Below, piece after piece: positions 1 to 10,570 of a DNA stretch of 11,026 nt (position 1 is the stretch's first letter; each line of letters opens with the position of its first letter). The position numbers and the translations under genes are program-made. Origin of the DNA: Letharia columbiana (lineage: Eukaryota > Ascomycota > Lecanoromycetes > Lecanorales > Parmeliaceae); the NCBI RefSeq assembly GCF_014066305.1, contig NW_023501098.1, positions 1-11,026 on the forward strand, read 5' to 3'. A model generated the notes under the pieces. The model was not told the DNA's origin. It worked only from the letters and a program-made list of their open reading frames with translations, and ran no database searches.

Positions 1-61
1 TCTCTTAATAATTATATTTAAATAATAAATATATAATTTTAAATTTAATATATAAAACTCG

Positions 62-235
62 TGTTAAGACCTTTTAATTCGTTAAATTTAGCCTTTACTA
101 AGATTAATAATTGTGAAATATTATCGATATAGAGCGCTATAATAGTATCTCTTCTCAAAATCTATAAATACGCTATCGTTTAATTTAATAAAGAGAAAAC
201 TTAGCTTCTTTTATATATTCTAAAAAATATTAATA
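62..235 (+). repeat. LTR-like segment, possible solo or 5' LTR
   Basis: The segment opens with TGTTAAGACC at a surviving TpG. It has TATAAATA at 163-170, an AATAAA hexamer at 187-192, and can be ended at AATA (232-235), which is what the expected AACA terminus becomes after CpA-to-TpA change. About 174 bp is within the short range seen for Ty1/copia-type fungal LTRs. It carries four of the window's 26 surviving CpA/TpG. The bases after 235 (TTAGATTTAAGAG) bear a weak likeness to a mutated initiator-tRNA primer site. No second copy and no target-site duplication were found, and TATAAATA is common by chance at this composition, so the call rests on layout alone. Confidence 0.28.
163..170 (+). 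promoter_or_regulatory. TATA-box-like octamer inside LTR-like segment
   Basis: TATAAATA lies 17 bases before a GC-containing stretch and 24 bases before the AATAAA hexamer at 187-192, an order fitting a short LTR promoter plus polyadenylation signal. The same octamer occurs in the other LTR-like segment at 10630-10637. At this base composition it should also arise many times by chance, so it supports the LTR reading only weakly. Confidence 0.15.
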
Positions 236-1956
236 TTAGATTTAAGAGAATTATTTTAATATAAAACATCTTATTTAGCTTATAGATCTTAATATTATCT
301 TTATTAAAAGCTATCGAATTAACGTATATAACCCTTTACTATTATTATATAGAAAGATAATTTAATATTTATTTATTTTAGATTTTAATTTAAAGTAATT
401 ATAAGTATAAAGATTATCTTATAATTTATAAGCTTTATTATTAATATAAAAGTATTATAATAATTATAGCTCTTCTATTATTTAAATTCTTAAATAATTT
501 AATATATTTTATAATAAGTAATTTCTTTATCGAGGCTTTATTTTAAGATATAAATTTATTTATCTTTTAAAATATATATCTTAAAAGACGTCTAGATAAG
601 ATATTAAGTATTATTATTTATAAGAGATTTATATTTATTCTTTATAAAAAGTTTTTAATTTATTTAAGATAGTTAATTAGATATAATCTACTTATAAATA
701 ATAGATTTAAAAATATTTAATTTATTAATATAATTAGTAAGTAAAGCGAATATTATAAAGACTTTCGAAAGAGAATTAGAGGATAAATCTTATAAATTCG
801 AAATTATAAGATTTAAATAATTATATAATACTCTTTAAATAGTATTTAATTTATAATCTTCGCGAATAGTTTATATAACTTTAATAATAATAAATAATAA
901 ATTTAAATTTAAGGAAATTTTCTATATAAATAACGTAGATTAAATTATTGATATAGATATAAATATAAATATAGTATTTAATCGAGTAGATTAAGTAGTC
1001 TATATTAAAAATATTTAAGCTAAAAGCTTTTATATAAATTAATTAAATATATCGTATTAGAGACTTTTATATAGATCTTTATAAAAATACTTACTTATTA
1101 ATTAATTAGAGAAAATTTAATCTTAATTTTATAGATATTAAAGATCTTAAAATTATTAAAAATTTAATAATTATTTTAATTAGTATATATAAAAGAATAA
1201 GATAGAGTTAAGCTTAAAAATCTTTAATTTATATATATAATTAATTATTAATTTAGAGTTATTACGCTTTTTAATTAAATCGACTAAATTAGTTTAATAG
1301 CTCGTTTTATATTTTCTTATTAAAAATTTATATATAAAAAGTTTTATATTTTAAGATATTTAGTTTATATCTAATAGATATAATTACTTTTATAATTTCT
1401 TAACTTATAAAACTCGCTTTATACTTTTTAACGCTATAAAAATAATAAAGTTTAATTTATTATTAATAAATTAAATTAATATTTAAATATTATAATTATA
1501 TTAAACGCGTTTAAGATTAATTAATAATTCTTTTATTTATTTATATAATTATATTTTTCTATAATTCTACTAATCTACTAATTGTAAATAAACTCTTATC
1601 TAAATATTACTAAGTATCTAAAATATATATCTCTTTCGCTTATCTTTTAAATTTCTTATTAACGTCTCTAGATTTTCTCTTAATAAATTTATTATTATTA
1701 ATAATCGGGAGATTATAAGCGAGCTTAATAGCTATCTATTACTATTTATAAATATATTAAAAAATCTTTTAAAAAGAGTCTAAACGAATTTATATCTATT
1801 ATTTTTCTTTATATACTTCTTTTAAATTAATAATAATATCTTTTAATTTAGCGATACTATTTTTTAAGATATATTTTTCTTCTTAATCTATTCTTTATTA
1901 TTTTATTTTAATTATATTTCTTAATTACTTAGTTATATACTATCTATTTTATTAAT
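236..1956. other. Degenerate AT-rich DNA, no gene
   Basis: Only CpA 267 and TpG 949 and 1583 survive. All frames are interrupted by TAA/TAG, and no plus-strand ATG is present. The 3' part (about 1614-1956) is pyrimidine-rich on the plus strand and less densely stopped: one frame is open at 1614-1718 for 34 codons. The frame containing CGG GAG at 1705-1710 runs on to the downstream 12-bp repeat with only TAA/TAG stops, as expected if they were CAA, CAG or TGG before mutation. That makes a coding ancestor possible, but I do not recognise a protein. Confidence 0.6.
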
Positions 1957-2052
1957 TTAATAATCTATTTAATTAAATTATTAATTAATTATTTAATTAA
2001 TTATTTAATTAATTATTTAGTTAACTACTTAACTAGCTATTTAATTTAATAT
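1957..2052. repeat. 12-bp tandem repeat, about eight units
   Basis: The unit is TTAATTAATTAT. Three perfect copies lie at 1981-1992, 1993-2004 and 2005-2016. Diverged copies follow at 2017-2028 (TTAGTTAACTAC), 2029-2040 (TTAACTAGCTAT) and 2041-2052, and precede at 1957-1968 and 1969-1980. The diverged units keep C and G, so they show what the array looked like before mutation. The period is a multiple of three, and in one plus-strand frame each unit starts with TAA or TAG, the mutated form of a Gln codon, so the ancestor could have coded a four-residue Gln-Leu-containing repeat. The array is also near-palindromic, so a non-coding minisatellite is equally possible. Confidence 0.75.
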
Positions 2053-2330
2053 TCTATAAAAAAAAAGTAATATAAGAAAAAATTATAATAAATAAATATA
2101 AAGTAGAAATAGTTATTAATAGTAATAATATAATAAATTTATTTTTTATAACTTTATATTAATTTACTTAATTAGTATAAGAGAAGTTATTATATTAAAT
2201 AAATATAAAGAATATTATAAAGAAATTAAGTAATAATAAAATTTTTAATATTAAGAATACGACTTAACTCTCTAAAATCTCACGTTATATACTTTTTATA
2301 ATTTTATATTAAATTATTATTTAATAAGCG
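2053..2330. other. Degenerate AT-rich DNA before the A tract
   Basis: No gene, ATG or recognisable element is visible. CpA survives once, at 2281. The last G before the A/T-only block is at 2330. Confidence 0.55.
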
Positions 2331-2426
2331 AAAAATATTATTAAAATTAAATTTTTTATTTTTTTTATTTTAAAAAAAAAAAAAAAAAAATAAAAAAAAA
2401 AAAAAAAAAAAATAATAAAAAAAATA

Positions 2427-2481
<55 letters not shown>

Positions 2482-2507
2482 ATTAAAAAAAAAAAAAAAA
2501 AAATTAA

Positions 2508-2538
<31 letters not shown>

Positions 2539-2661
2539 TAAAATAAAAATTTAATAAAAAAAAAAAAAAAAAAAAAAAAAATAATTTTTTTTTTTTTATT
2601 AATTAAAATAATAAAAAAAAATAAAAAAAAAAAAAAAAAAAAAAAAAATAATAAAAAAAAT

Positions 2662-2738
<77 letters not shown>

Positions 2739-2770
2739 AAAAAAAAAAAAAAAAAAAAAATAATTAAAAT
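2331..2770. repeat. 440-bp A/T-only block with long poly-A tract
   Basis: There is no G or C between 2330 and 2771. It begins with a T-rich lead (2352-2371) that flips sharply to A at 2372. From 2372 to 2760 it is almost all A, with unbroken runs of 51 A (2429-2479) and 69 A (2668-2736), short TAAT or AATT interruptions, and one T13 run (2585-2597). A poly-A tail of a LINE-type (Tad-like) retrotransposon read on the plus strand is one origin; an A-rich low-complexity repeat stripped of its last C and G by RIP is another; assembly or basecalling inflation of a shorter homopolymer is a third. The T-to-A switch could form a hairpin. Run lengths should not be taken as exact. Confidence 0.9.
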
Positions 2771-2880
2771 CATCTATACATAAGGCGGAAAGTAAACGAT
2801 CCATATAAGGAAGGTTAGCCGAGCACACCTATTCGGAATCTATTCTAAATCTATTAGGCTTCTTAAGTCGCTTTCGAAGT
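2771..2880. other. GC-richer island largely spared by RIP
   Basis: I count 43 G+C in 110 bases (39 %), against roughly 12 % around it. Five CpA survive within 2771-2826 (2771, 2779, 2802, 2824, 2826), against 26 CpA/TpG in the whole window. It starts within ten bases of the end of the poly-A block and fades to the right, with isolated survivors at 2945, 3062 and 3323. It contains CCATATAAGG (2801-2810), which could be a TATA-like element, and CCGA/TCGG arms (2819-2836) that could form a very short stem. There is no frame of useful length and no recognised RNA or protein. It may be unique DNA between repeats, the end of a younger insertion, or an LTR fragment. Confidence 0.7.
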
Positions 2881-5800
2881 CTATTAATACTATATTTTAT
2901 ATAATAATATCTTTAGCTAAATAGTATATTAATACGATATTAAATGGAATATATTATTAAGATATAATTTTAAAAGATATATTATTAAATATTATTATAT
3001 TATTTTTATATATATCTCTATTAATATATAATATAGAATAAAGAATATATAATAAGTTAATCAAGGCTAAGCGAGCGATAGTCTATAATAATAGATTTTA
3101 TCTTTAAATCTAAAGTAATTAATTAAAAGAAAAGATAGAGATTATAGCTAGCTTTATATATTTTTTTTAATCTAAATTATAAGATAATAATAAGACTTAG
3201 AGAATTATATAGATAGATTATAAAGATAAAGATAAAAGTAAATACTATATATACTCTATCTATCTATTTTATTCTATATTATAATTAATTATTAAAAATC
3301 TATTAATATTATATTATTCTCTCATCTAGTTATTATAATATATTAATATATTATTAAATTAATATTCTAATTAAAATTAATATTAGAGAATTATAAGAGC
3401 GAGTCTCCTATTTAAAGTTATAGTATTTATTCTATAAAGATAAAGTAGATAAAGATATAAATAGTACTCTTTAGTATTTAATTATATAAATATTTAAGTT
3501 TAAAATATATATTTATTTTTTTTTTTTTTTATTTAAAATTTATTTAATTTAAATAAAATAAGACTTAAATAAAGTATAATAGATAAGATTAATAAATAAG
3601 ATTAATAGATATTAAATATAATTCTATAATTATAATAGCGAGATAAAATATATTATTATTATAAAGAATCTTCTTATTATTTAAATATATTATATTAACT
3701 AACGCGATATTAAATAAATACTCTTTATAATTTTATAATAGTTAGAATATATTTAATAGTCTTACTCTAAGAATATCTAATAATTATATATCTTATTATA
3801 TTAATTAATTTATAATAAATATAATTCTATAATATAATATTAGATAATAAAAGAGAATTAATTAATTTATAAGAATACTCTTTAAAAATAACTCTTTCTT
3901 TAAATTAATATCTTAATTCTATATATATTATAAACTTACTTTATTAAGTAAATATTATAAAATTTAATTTATCTAAAAGATATCTAGATATATATTTTAA
4001 GAAATATCTATCTTATAAAATAAATATTATATATTATAAATCTCGTTATATTATATCTTCGTTAAAAATCTAATACTCTTCTAGTTTAATAGAATAGTAA
4101 TATATAATAAAATATAATATTTTTATAGAATTATAGTAAGAAAGTAGATAGAGTTATATAGAAGATAAAGAAAATAAAGATTATATATTTTTTAAACTAA
4201 AATAGAGCTTATAATATAAATAAATATATTTATTTTAAAGGCGAAATCTCTAGAAATAGATAATTAATATTTTTATTTAATTCGATTAAACTAATAGATT
4301 TATATCTAGAATAATATTTCTTTAATTTAATATATATAAAGTCTTTAATATTAATATAATACTTCTTAAATTTCGCTATAATAAGAATTTACGCTAAAAA
4401 AAGTTTTAATTATATTTAGAATTATATAAGATTTATAAATTTATTATTTAATTTATATAAAGCTTAATTCTTATAGCGAAATCAATTTATATATTTTAAG
4501 ATATATTAGAAATAAATATATAGCGAAGAAGTAGAGAATAGAATAAAAGAATTTATTTTTAAAGTAGAAATAAAGTATTAGCTTTATATTAGACTTTATA
4601 ATATTAATATATTTATTTATAAAGTCGAAGACTTAATTAAATATATTAAGAAGAATATTTAAAGATAAAGAATTTAATAAATAATATATATTTAAAGATA
4701 TTTTTAAGAGCGTAATTCTTATTATTCTTAATATAATCTTAAATTTTAATTTATAAGTTATTAATATAGATATTATAATAAGTATAAAGTTAAGAATTAT
4801 ATCTATATATTCTAAATAGAATAAATTTTTTAATTACTTTTATTTTAATTAATTCTATTATTACTCTTTTTTTATTTTTAACTTTATCTTATAATCTTAT
4901 CTCTCTATATAATTCTAATAATAAAAATATAAAAAGTTATTCTAAATTTTACTAGATATATAAACTAATAATAAATTTTAAATTTATTAAAAATTATATA
5001 TATATTAGTAGAGATATTATTAGCTTTATTTAATACTTTTTTAAAAGAATTTTTAAAAATATTTATCTTTTTAAATTTAAAGATAAATATTAAAGATTAA
5101 ATAATAAAGCTATCTTTTAATAAAGCGATCTTTATCTTAAATTTATTAAGCTTATTATTCTTTTCTTTATTTAATAATATATTATAATTCTAAATATTTA
5201 GAATTAATCTTTATTAATAATATAATTAAATTAAATAATTTATAATAAAATTTCGAAGTATATATTTAAAGCTATTATTATTATTTTTATTTTTAAAATC
5301 TATCTTCTATTAGCGAGATAAGCGAAGATATATAATAATTTTTTATAAAATTAAATATTTATTCTTCTAATTTAGAGTTTAAGTTCTTTACTTCTTTATA
5401 TTAATCTTAGATATATTCTTCTAACGCCTTTTATTAGAGATTAATTTAAAAAAAATAAAATTTAATTAAAATTAAGATTAAGTGAAGTTCTTTCTTATTA
5501 TATTTTTTATTAATATATTTAAAATTATAAATATATTAAGATAAAGATAATAAAAGATTTTATATATTAGATTTTAAATATATAAATAAATAATATAAGC
5601 TCTATCTAAAGAATAAAGATAATAAATTAAAAAGTTAAAGAGACGGAGAAATTCGAATATTTCTTATTTATTTTTAATTTAATAGATTTAAATATAAATA
5701 TATAATTAGCTTTTTTCTTATATCTAATAATATTAATATCTTTTTATCTATCGTAGTTATATTATTAATACTATTATTATATAATATCTAGATTATTCCT

Positions 5801-6683
5801 CTTATTCTAGCGCTATCTAACGCTTTTATATAAATTATTAATTATATTTTATTAGCTCTCTAATATTTTATTATCTCTTTATTAAAAACGCTATCTTTTA
5901 TTATTTAATATATATTTAAAAAAAGTAAAATCTAATATATTTAAAGAGTAGAGAAGTATTTATATTAATAATTTATATATAATTATTATATATAAACTTT
6001 AAAAACTTATCTTTTAGATAGAATTATAAAAATCTAATTATTCTTATTATTTATTATTCTAGATTTATTATTAGAAGAGATATTAGATATATAGAATATA
6101 ATTATAAGAGATTAATAATAAGTAGAATAGCTATAAAAATAATTAGATATTATAAATTTTTATAATTATAAAATAAAATATAAATATTTTTAGATTCTAA
6201 AGACTAAGATATAAAATTTTTATTTTTTTATTTTTTTTAATATTATAATAATATTAAATATAGATTAATAATATTATAGTAGTATTTATTTATAATATAT
6301 ATCTAGTATTTTAATTTATAGCCTAGCTATCTATAGACTTTTTTTAATATTCTTTAAAATATCTTTAAAATCTTCTATCTCGCCCTATCTTTCTTAATCT
6401 TCTTCGCTATTTTAAGTCTTCTTAATATTCTATATAGCTTTTCTAATAATTTTAATAATATTATTTATTTAAACTTCGCTTTTATAATTATAATTCTTTA
6501 TTTTAAAAATTTATTATTATTATATATATAAATATAAATTTTTAAAGAATATAAACTTAATTTATAATATTAAGTAAGAATCTATAATTTTAATTATATT
6601 ATTTTATTTAAAAATTTAAATTTAACGCTATTAAGTAATAATAATTAAATAATTTTAAATAAAAGAATAAGAGTAAATAATAG
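2881..6683. other. Degenerate AT-rich DNA, no supportable gene
   Basis: This is about 3.8 kb with only five surviving CpA/TpG (2945, 3062, 3323, 4483, 5483), the last lying before a stretch with none. The single plus-strand ATG (2944) gives seven codons. A run of 15 T lies at 3516-3530. GC-bearing remnants stand out at 3062-3082, 4240-4250, 5315-5330 and 5790-5830 but match nothing I can name. Around 6361-6430 the plus strand has 17 C to 3 G, so the minus strand is purine-rich and one minus frame is rich in Glu, Asp, Lys and Arg, though broken by TAA/TAG at the usual rate. The region is consistent with one or more dead transposons. Confidence 0.6.
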
Positions 6684-7028
6684 AAATATAATAATAATAT
6701 ATTTAATAAATTTAATAAGTCTATAAAGTTTAATAAGTTTATAAAGTCTATAAAGTCTATAGAGATTATATTATAAGATAAGATATTTATATTATTTAAG
6801 ATTATTATTAATAATAACTTTAATATAAGTTTTCTAGTATTAATATATACGCTTTTACTAACTTTTAAAAACGCTATCTCTATTATTAATAATTTATTTA
6901 AATATATAAAGAATATAAAAGTAAAAGATTTTATTTATAAAGCTTTAATTAATAATCTTAATTTTTTATTTTTAAAGATCTCTATTAATACGCTATCTAG
7001 TCTTCTCTTATCTTTTAAATCTTTTTAA
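6684..7028 (+). pseudogene. Best coding relic in the window, unknown product
   Basis: One plus-strand frame runs from 6684 to the TAA at 7026-7028 with a single internal stop, TAA at 6774-6776. The part after that stop is 83 codons, long for DNA where about one codon in ten is expected to be a stop. The first 26 or so codons include the 9-bp tandem repeat, giving a period-three pattern Lys-(Ser/Phe)-(Ile/Asn). After RIP, an internal TAA is the usual fate of CAA, so the ancestral frame may have been continuous and probably extended upstream through TAG 6681, TAA 6678 and TAA 6660. There is no ATG. The downstream part is hydrophobic and Asn/Ile/Leu-rich, much of it likely mutation-driven. I see no transposase, integrase or reverse-transcriptase motif. 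A mobile-element protein is likely only because of context. A chance open frame is not excluded. Confidence 0.33.
6699..6770 (+). repeat. 9-bp tandem repeat, eight units, in frame with relic
   Basis: Units of nine bases run from 6699 to 6770, with AAGTCTATA at 6717, 6744 and 6753, AAGTTTATA at 6735, AAGTTTAAT at 6726, and weaker units at 6699, 6708 and 6762. All eight are free of stops in the frame of the coding relic, with AAG as the first codon of the five best units. ATA here may descend from ACA (Thr) by CpA-to-TpA change, so the original motif may have been Lys-Ser-Thr-like. A low-complexity basic segment of this sort would suit a gag-like or linker region, but that is inference. Confidence 0.7.
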
Positions 7029-9179
7029 TTAAAAATTCTAGATAATTTCGATAAGCTAGTTTAAAATAAGCTTACTATATCTTCTAATAAAAATATATTA
7101 TTATCTTTATATTATTTTTTAATAATAAATTTATTAAAAGAAATATTATATAAGCGAGCTAATTAAAAAATAAAGATATTTTTAATAATATTAAATTTAT
7201 AATATAAGATATCTAATATTACTTAATAAAACTATTAAAGTTTATTAGAGATATTTAATCTTTTTAAAAATTTATAAATATTTAAAGATCTTTCTCGCTT
7301 TATTATAATTTTTAAGAAATATATTAATATATAATTATTATTAATATAATTATAATATTAAAAAATAAATATAATATAAAAATAGCTTTTAATATAAAGT
7401 AAATAGAAAAAAATCTAAGTTATAAAGAATATAATATATTTCTTTAATTATATTAAGCTATTTAAGATTATACTTTTATTAATTAAATTTCGCGTTAAGA
7501 TTTATATAAAAATAATATATTTTATTAATTAATTTTTTAAGCTCTATTACTTTTTAATATAAACTTCTTCTATTAAATCTTATTTAAAAGAATATATATT
7601 CTATCTTAATTAAACTTCGATCTTTCCCTTTAATATTATTTATTATTATAAAAAAAAATTATTTTTATTAAAATAATTATAAATATTATATAATTTATAT
7701 CGCTATAATTAATAAAGATAAAATAATTATTAGAGAAATAATTAATTAAGTTAAAATTCTTATAAATCCGCTCTATATTACGAGCGCTTTTAAATTAAAA
7801 AAATTAGATTTTTCGATATTAATATATTTAATAATTAAAAAACTATTTCTTTTAAAATAAAAAACTCTTTATTTAAATTAAGAATAAGTTTATATTAAAG
7901 AAATTAATATATATTTTAATTATTATTATAAGAAATTAGATATTAAATTAAATAAAAATATATTAATATATTAATTAAGATTTATAATATATTAAATCTT
8001 TAAATTTAATAATAAAAGTATTTATTTATTATAGCTCTTTATATTTATTTATAAAATATTAAAATTAAATATATATAAGCGTATATATCTAGCTAGCTTT
8101 ATTATATCTTTATATCTTTTAATTTCTCTTTTTATCTTTATTAATATATTTAATTTATATTAAAATATATATTAATTTTTAATAAAGATTTATATTATAA
8201 TCGCTATTTTAAATTAATAAAAGAGAAAATAAAGAGTTAATATATTATTTTTAATACTTAATTTATATATTAATAACTTTTAAAAATATAATTAAAATTT
8301 TAAAGTTTAAATTAATAGCTTTAAATTATAATATTAAAATTAATCTTAATAGCGTAAATATATTTATATATATCTATATTATAGTTTTTATAGAAGATAT
8401 AAAATAATAATAAAAGAATTCTAACTTTATATCTTTAATTATTAATAAAAAATATTTAAAATATCTAATTATAAAGAAGTAAAAAGTAAATTTAACTTTT
8501 AATATTATATTTAATACTCGCTATTATTATTAAATTTTATATAAATAAATTAAAGATAATATATTTATAAATAATATTAAATTTTTTTAAAATATAAAAA
8601 TAAGATCTAAATAAACTTCGCTAATTATTATTATATTATCTCTAAATATTATATATAATTAATTTAAAAATATAATATATTTAAAATATATTAAAATTAT
8701 TAAATAAGCGTAATATATATTATTTATTATTATACTTATTAATATTAATATTAATATCTATTATATTAAGCTTTAATACTTTTTCTTTTTATCTAATTAA
8801 AATTAATTATAATTATTTAAATATTATCTTACTAGTTATTAAATATAAAAATATAATAAACTTTTAATTATTATATTTTTATTTCTACGAATCTAGCTAT
8901 AATTTAAATAAATTAATTTTATATATTTAAAAATTATAGAAATAATAATATCTTTAATATTAAATCTTAATAGCGTTAATTTAATTATTATATATTATAC
9001 TATTATAATTAAAAGTAATATTATAATTTTAATATAGAATATAAATTAAATAAATTAATAGAATATAATATCGCTATTATTATAATTAAGAAAAGATATT
9101 TTAAAGACTCTATTAATACGCTACTTTTATTTATTTTAAAAACTTTAAATATAATAATTATTTTATCTTCTTTAAATAA
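7029..9179. other. Degenerate AT-rich DNA with no CpA or TpG, no gene
   Basis: Not one CpA or TpG is present, so there is no ATG on either strand. GC-bearing remnants lie at 7155-7160, 7487-7497, 7615-7630 and 7767-7790. A 54-codon open frame, stop at 9181-9183, begins at 9019. It contains a 16-base word (9108-9123) shared with 6980-6995 inside the relic upstream and read in the same way. No motif of a known transposon family could be recognised. Confidence 0.6.
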
Positions 9180-9506
9180 ATAATATTAATTAATCTCTTA
9201 AATAATATTTTCGAAGTAAAAAATATATTTAAAAATAATAAATTATAGTATTTAGATTATTTAGAGTATAAATATTTAATAAAGACTTTTAAGATTAAGG
9301 GCGGTATTATAAAGTAAGTAATAGTATTTTATAATATTATAATATATCTAAATATATATATTACTCTATACTATAAGAATATAATTATAAAATATATTAT
9401 TTTTAATAATTATATTATTTTTAGCGATAAAAATAAAAATAAATATATATATAGAATTCTTCTTATTTATCGCCTTTATATTAATTTAAAAAAAAAGATT
9501 CTTTAA
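9180..9506 (+). pseudogene. Ambiguous relic: retroelement tail or chance frame
   Basis: One plus-strand frame is open at 9180-9245, has TAG at 9246-9248, is open again to TAA at 9315-9317, then open for 62 codons to TAA at 9504-9506. Around the TAG, the residues FEVKNIF then NNKL-stop-YLDYLEY loosely resemble the chromodomain that ends some fungal gypsy polyproteins (pattern EV..IL..KLQYLV.W.GY, the stop standing for Gln). The Trp residues of that domain are not visible, even as mutated stops. AAGGGCGG at 9298-9305 could then be a polypurine tract and TATTATAAAG at 9306 a mutated TGTTA LTR start. The open frame beyond 9317 argues against an LTR there, so the two readings conflict. Neither is secure. 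Confidence 0.2.
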
Positions 9507-10570
9507 AAAAATAATAATTTAAATTAACTTTTAAGATATAAAAAAGATTTTACTTAGTAAAGAGAGCTTATATTAAATCTCTATACTTTATTTTTATTAA
9601 TTTATATATATCTATTAAGTCTAGATTAATTATAAAGATAATAAAAATATATTTAAAGTACTTTATTCTTTTAATTAATTTACTATCTTACTCTAAATTA
9701 GATATTAAAAAAAAATAACTTATATTAATTTTAGATAATAATTATTAAAAATATAGTTTATAAAAAATCACTAACGTTAAGATATCTAGATTATAGATAT
9801 ATTATAAAAAATTTAAGATTATCTTTATAATTTAATTAGCTTACTCTTAATAATCTATTCTTAATATTATTATAATATATTTATAAGATAAATTATAAAG
9901 AGCTTAATATTATTTTATCTAGATGCATTAAATTATAATAATATTAAAAGTTTAATTTTATAAATTAATAAGATATCTAACTCTTCTCTCTTTAATAGCT
10001 TTTATATTTTTATTATTTATTTATATATATAAGATTTAATAATAGCTATAAAAACCGCTATCTAAAATAAATAGTTATTAATAGATTATAATAGAATATC
10101 TAAGTATTAAATTATATTTAATATTAGAGATTTTATTATTATTCGAAACTTCGACTTAATTTAAATTAATAATATCTTCTTATATAAACTCTTTAAGAGA
10201 TATATTAGACTATTTATTAGAGTAATTATAATATAAAACTTTAAAGAATTAAAGCTCTAATCTTATTTTTCAAAATTTTTTATTAGAAATTATTAAAGAT
10301 AATATATATTTTTAGATTTTTAAATATCGATATTAGAAATTATTATATTTTATAATAAATTATAAAGAGTATAATAATAAAATTAAAGAGGGCTTAAAGA
10401 GAGGCGATTAGGCTTTTTTATTAAATTATAATTATAATATTTAATTTATATAAGCTAATAAATCTACTTTTAGATTAATATATAAATTAAATATTTTATT
10501 TTTTGATATTTTAATTAGCTATTAATATAGGCGATATTTTATTTTAAATAGAATATCTTAAAAATAAGGG
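9507..10570. other. Degenerate AT-rich DNA, mutation slightly less complete
   Basis: No gene can be supported. CpA/TpG return after 4.28 kb without any: 9769, 9924, 9926, 10271, 10504. The only plus-strand ATG here (9923-9925) gives two codons. A purine-rich G-containing patch at 10386-10412 stands out from its surroundings but matches nothing I recognise. Confidence 0.6.

Noticed and set aside
2661..2804. Minus-strand ATG-started frame of 47 codons, the longest such frame in the window.
   Set aside because: After about 15 codons it is poly-Phe read through the A tract. Homopolymer length is unreliable, and there is no recognisable protein.
2816..2840. TAGCCGAGC resembles a tRNA A box, with TTCGGAATC nearby resembling a B box.
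   Set aside because: The two are only about 7 bases apart, there is no acceptor stem or cloverleaf, and no T-run terminator follows.
5641..6480. A minus-strand frame that gives plausible-looking, charged sequence if every TAA/TAG is read as Gln.
   Set aside because: I count about 28 stops in 280 codons, the same as expected by chance at this composition, so treating them as mutated Gln codons has no statistical support.
8549..8578. GAT AAT ATA as a mutated Asp-Asp-Ile of a reverse-transcriptase active site.
   Set aside because: The flanking residues do not fit the family pattern, and GATAAT is frequent by chance in this sequence.
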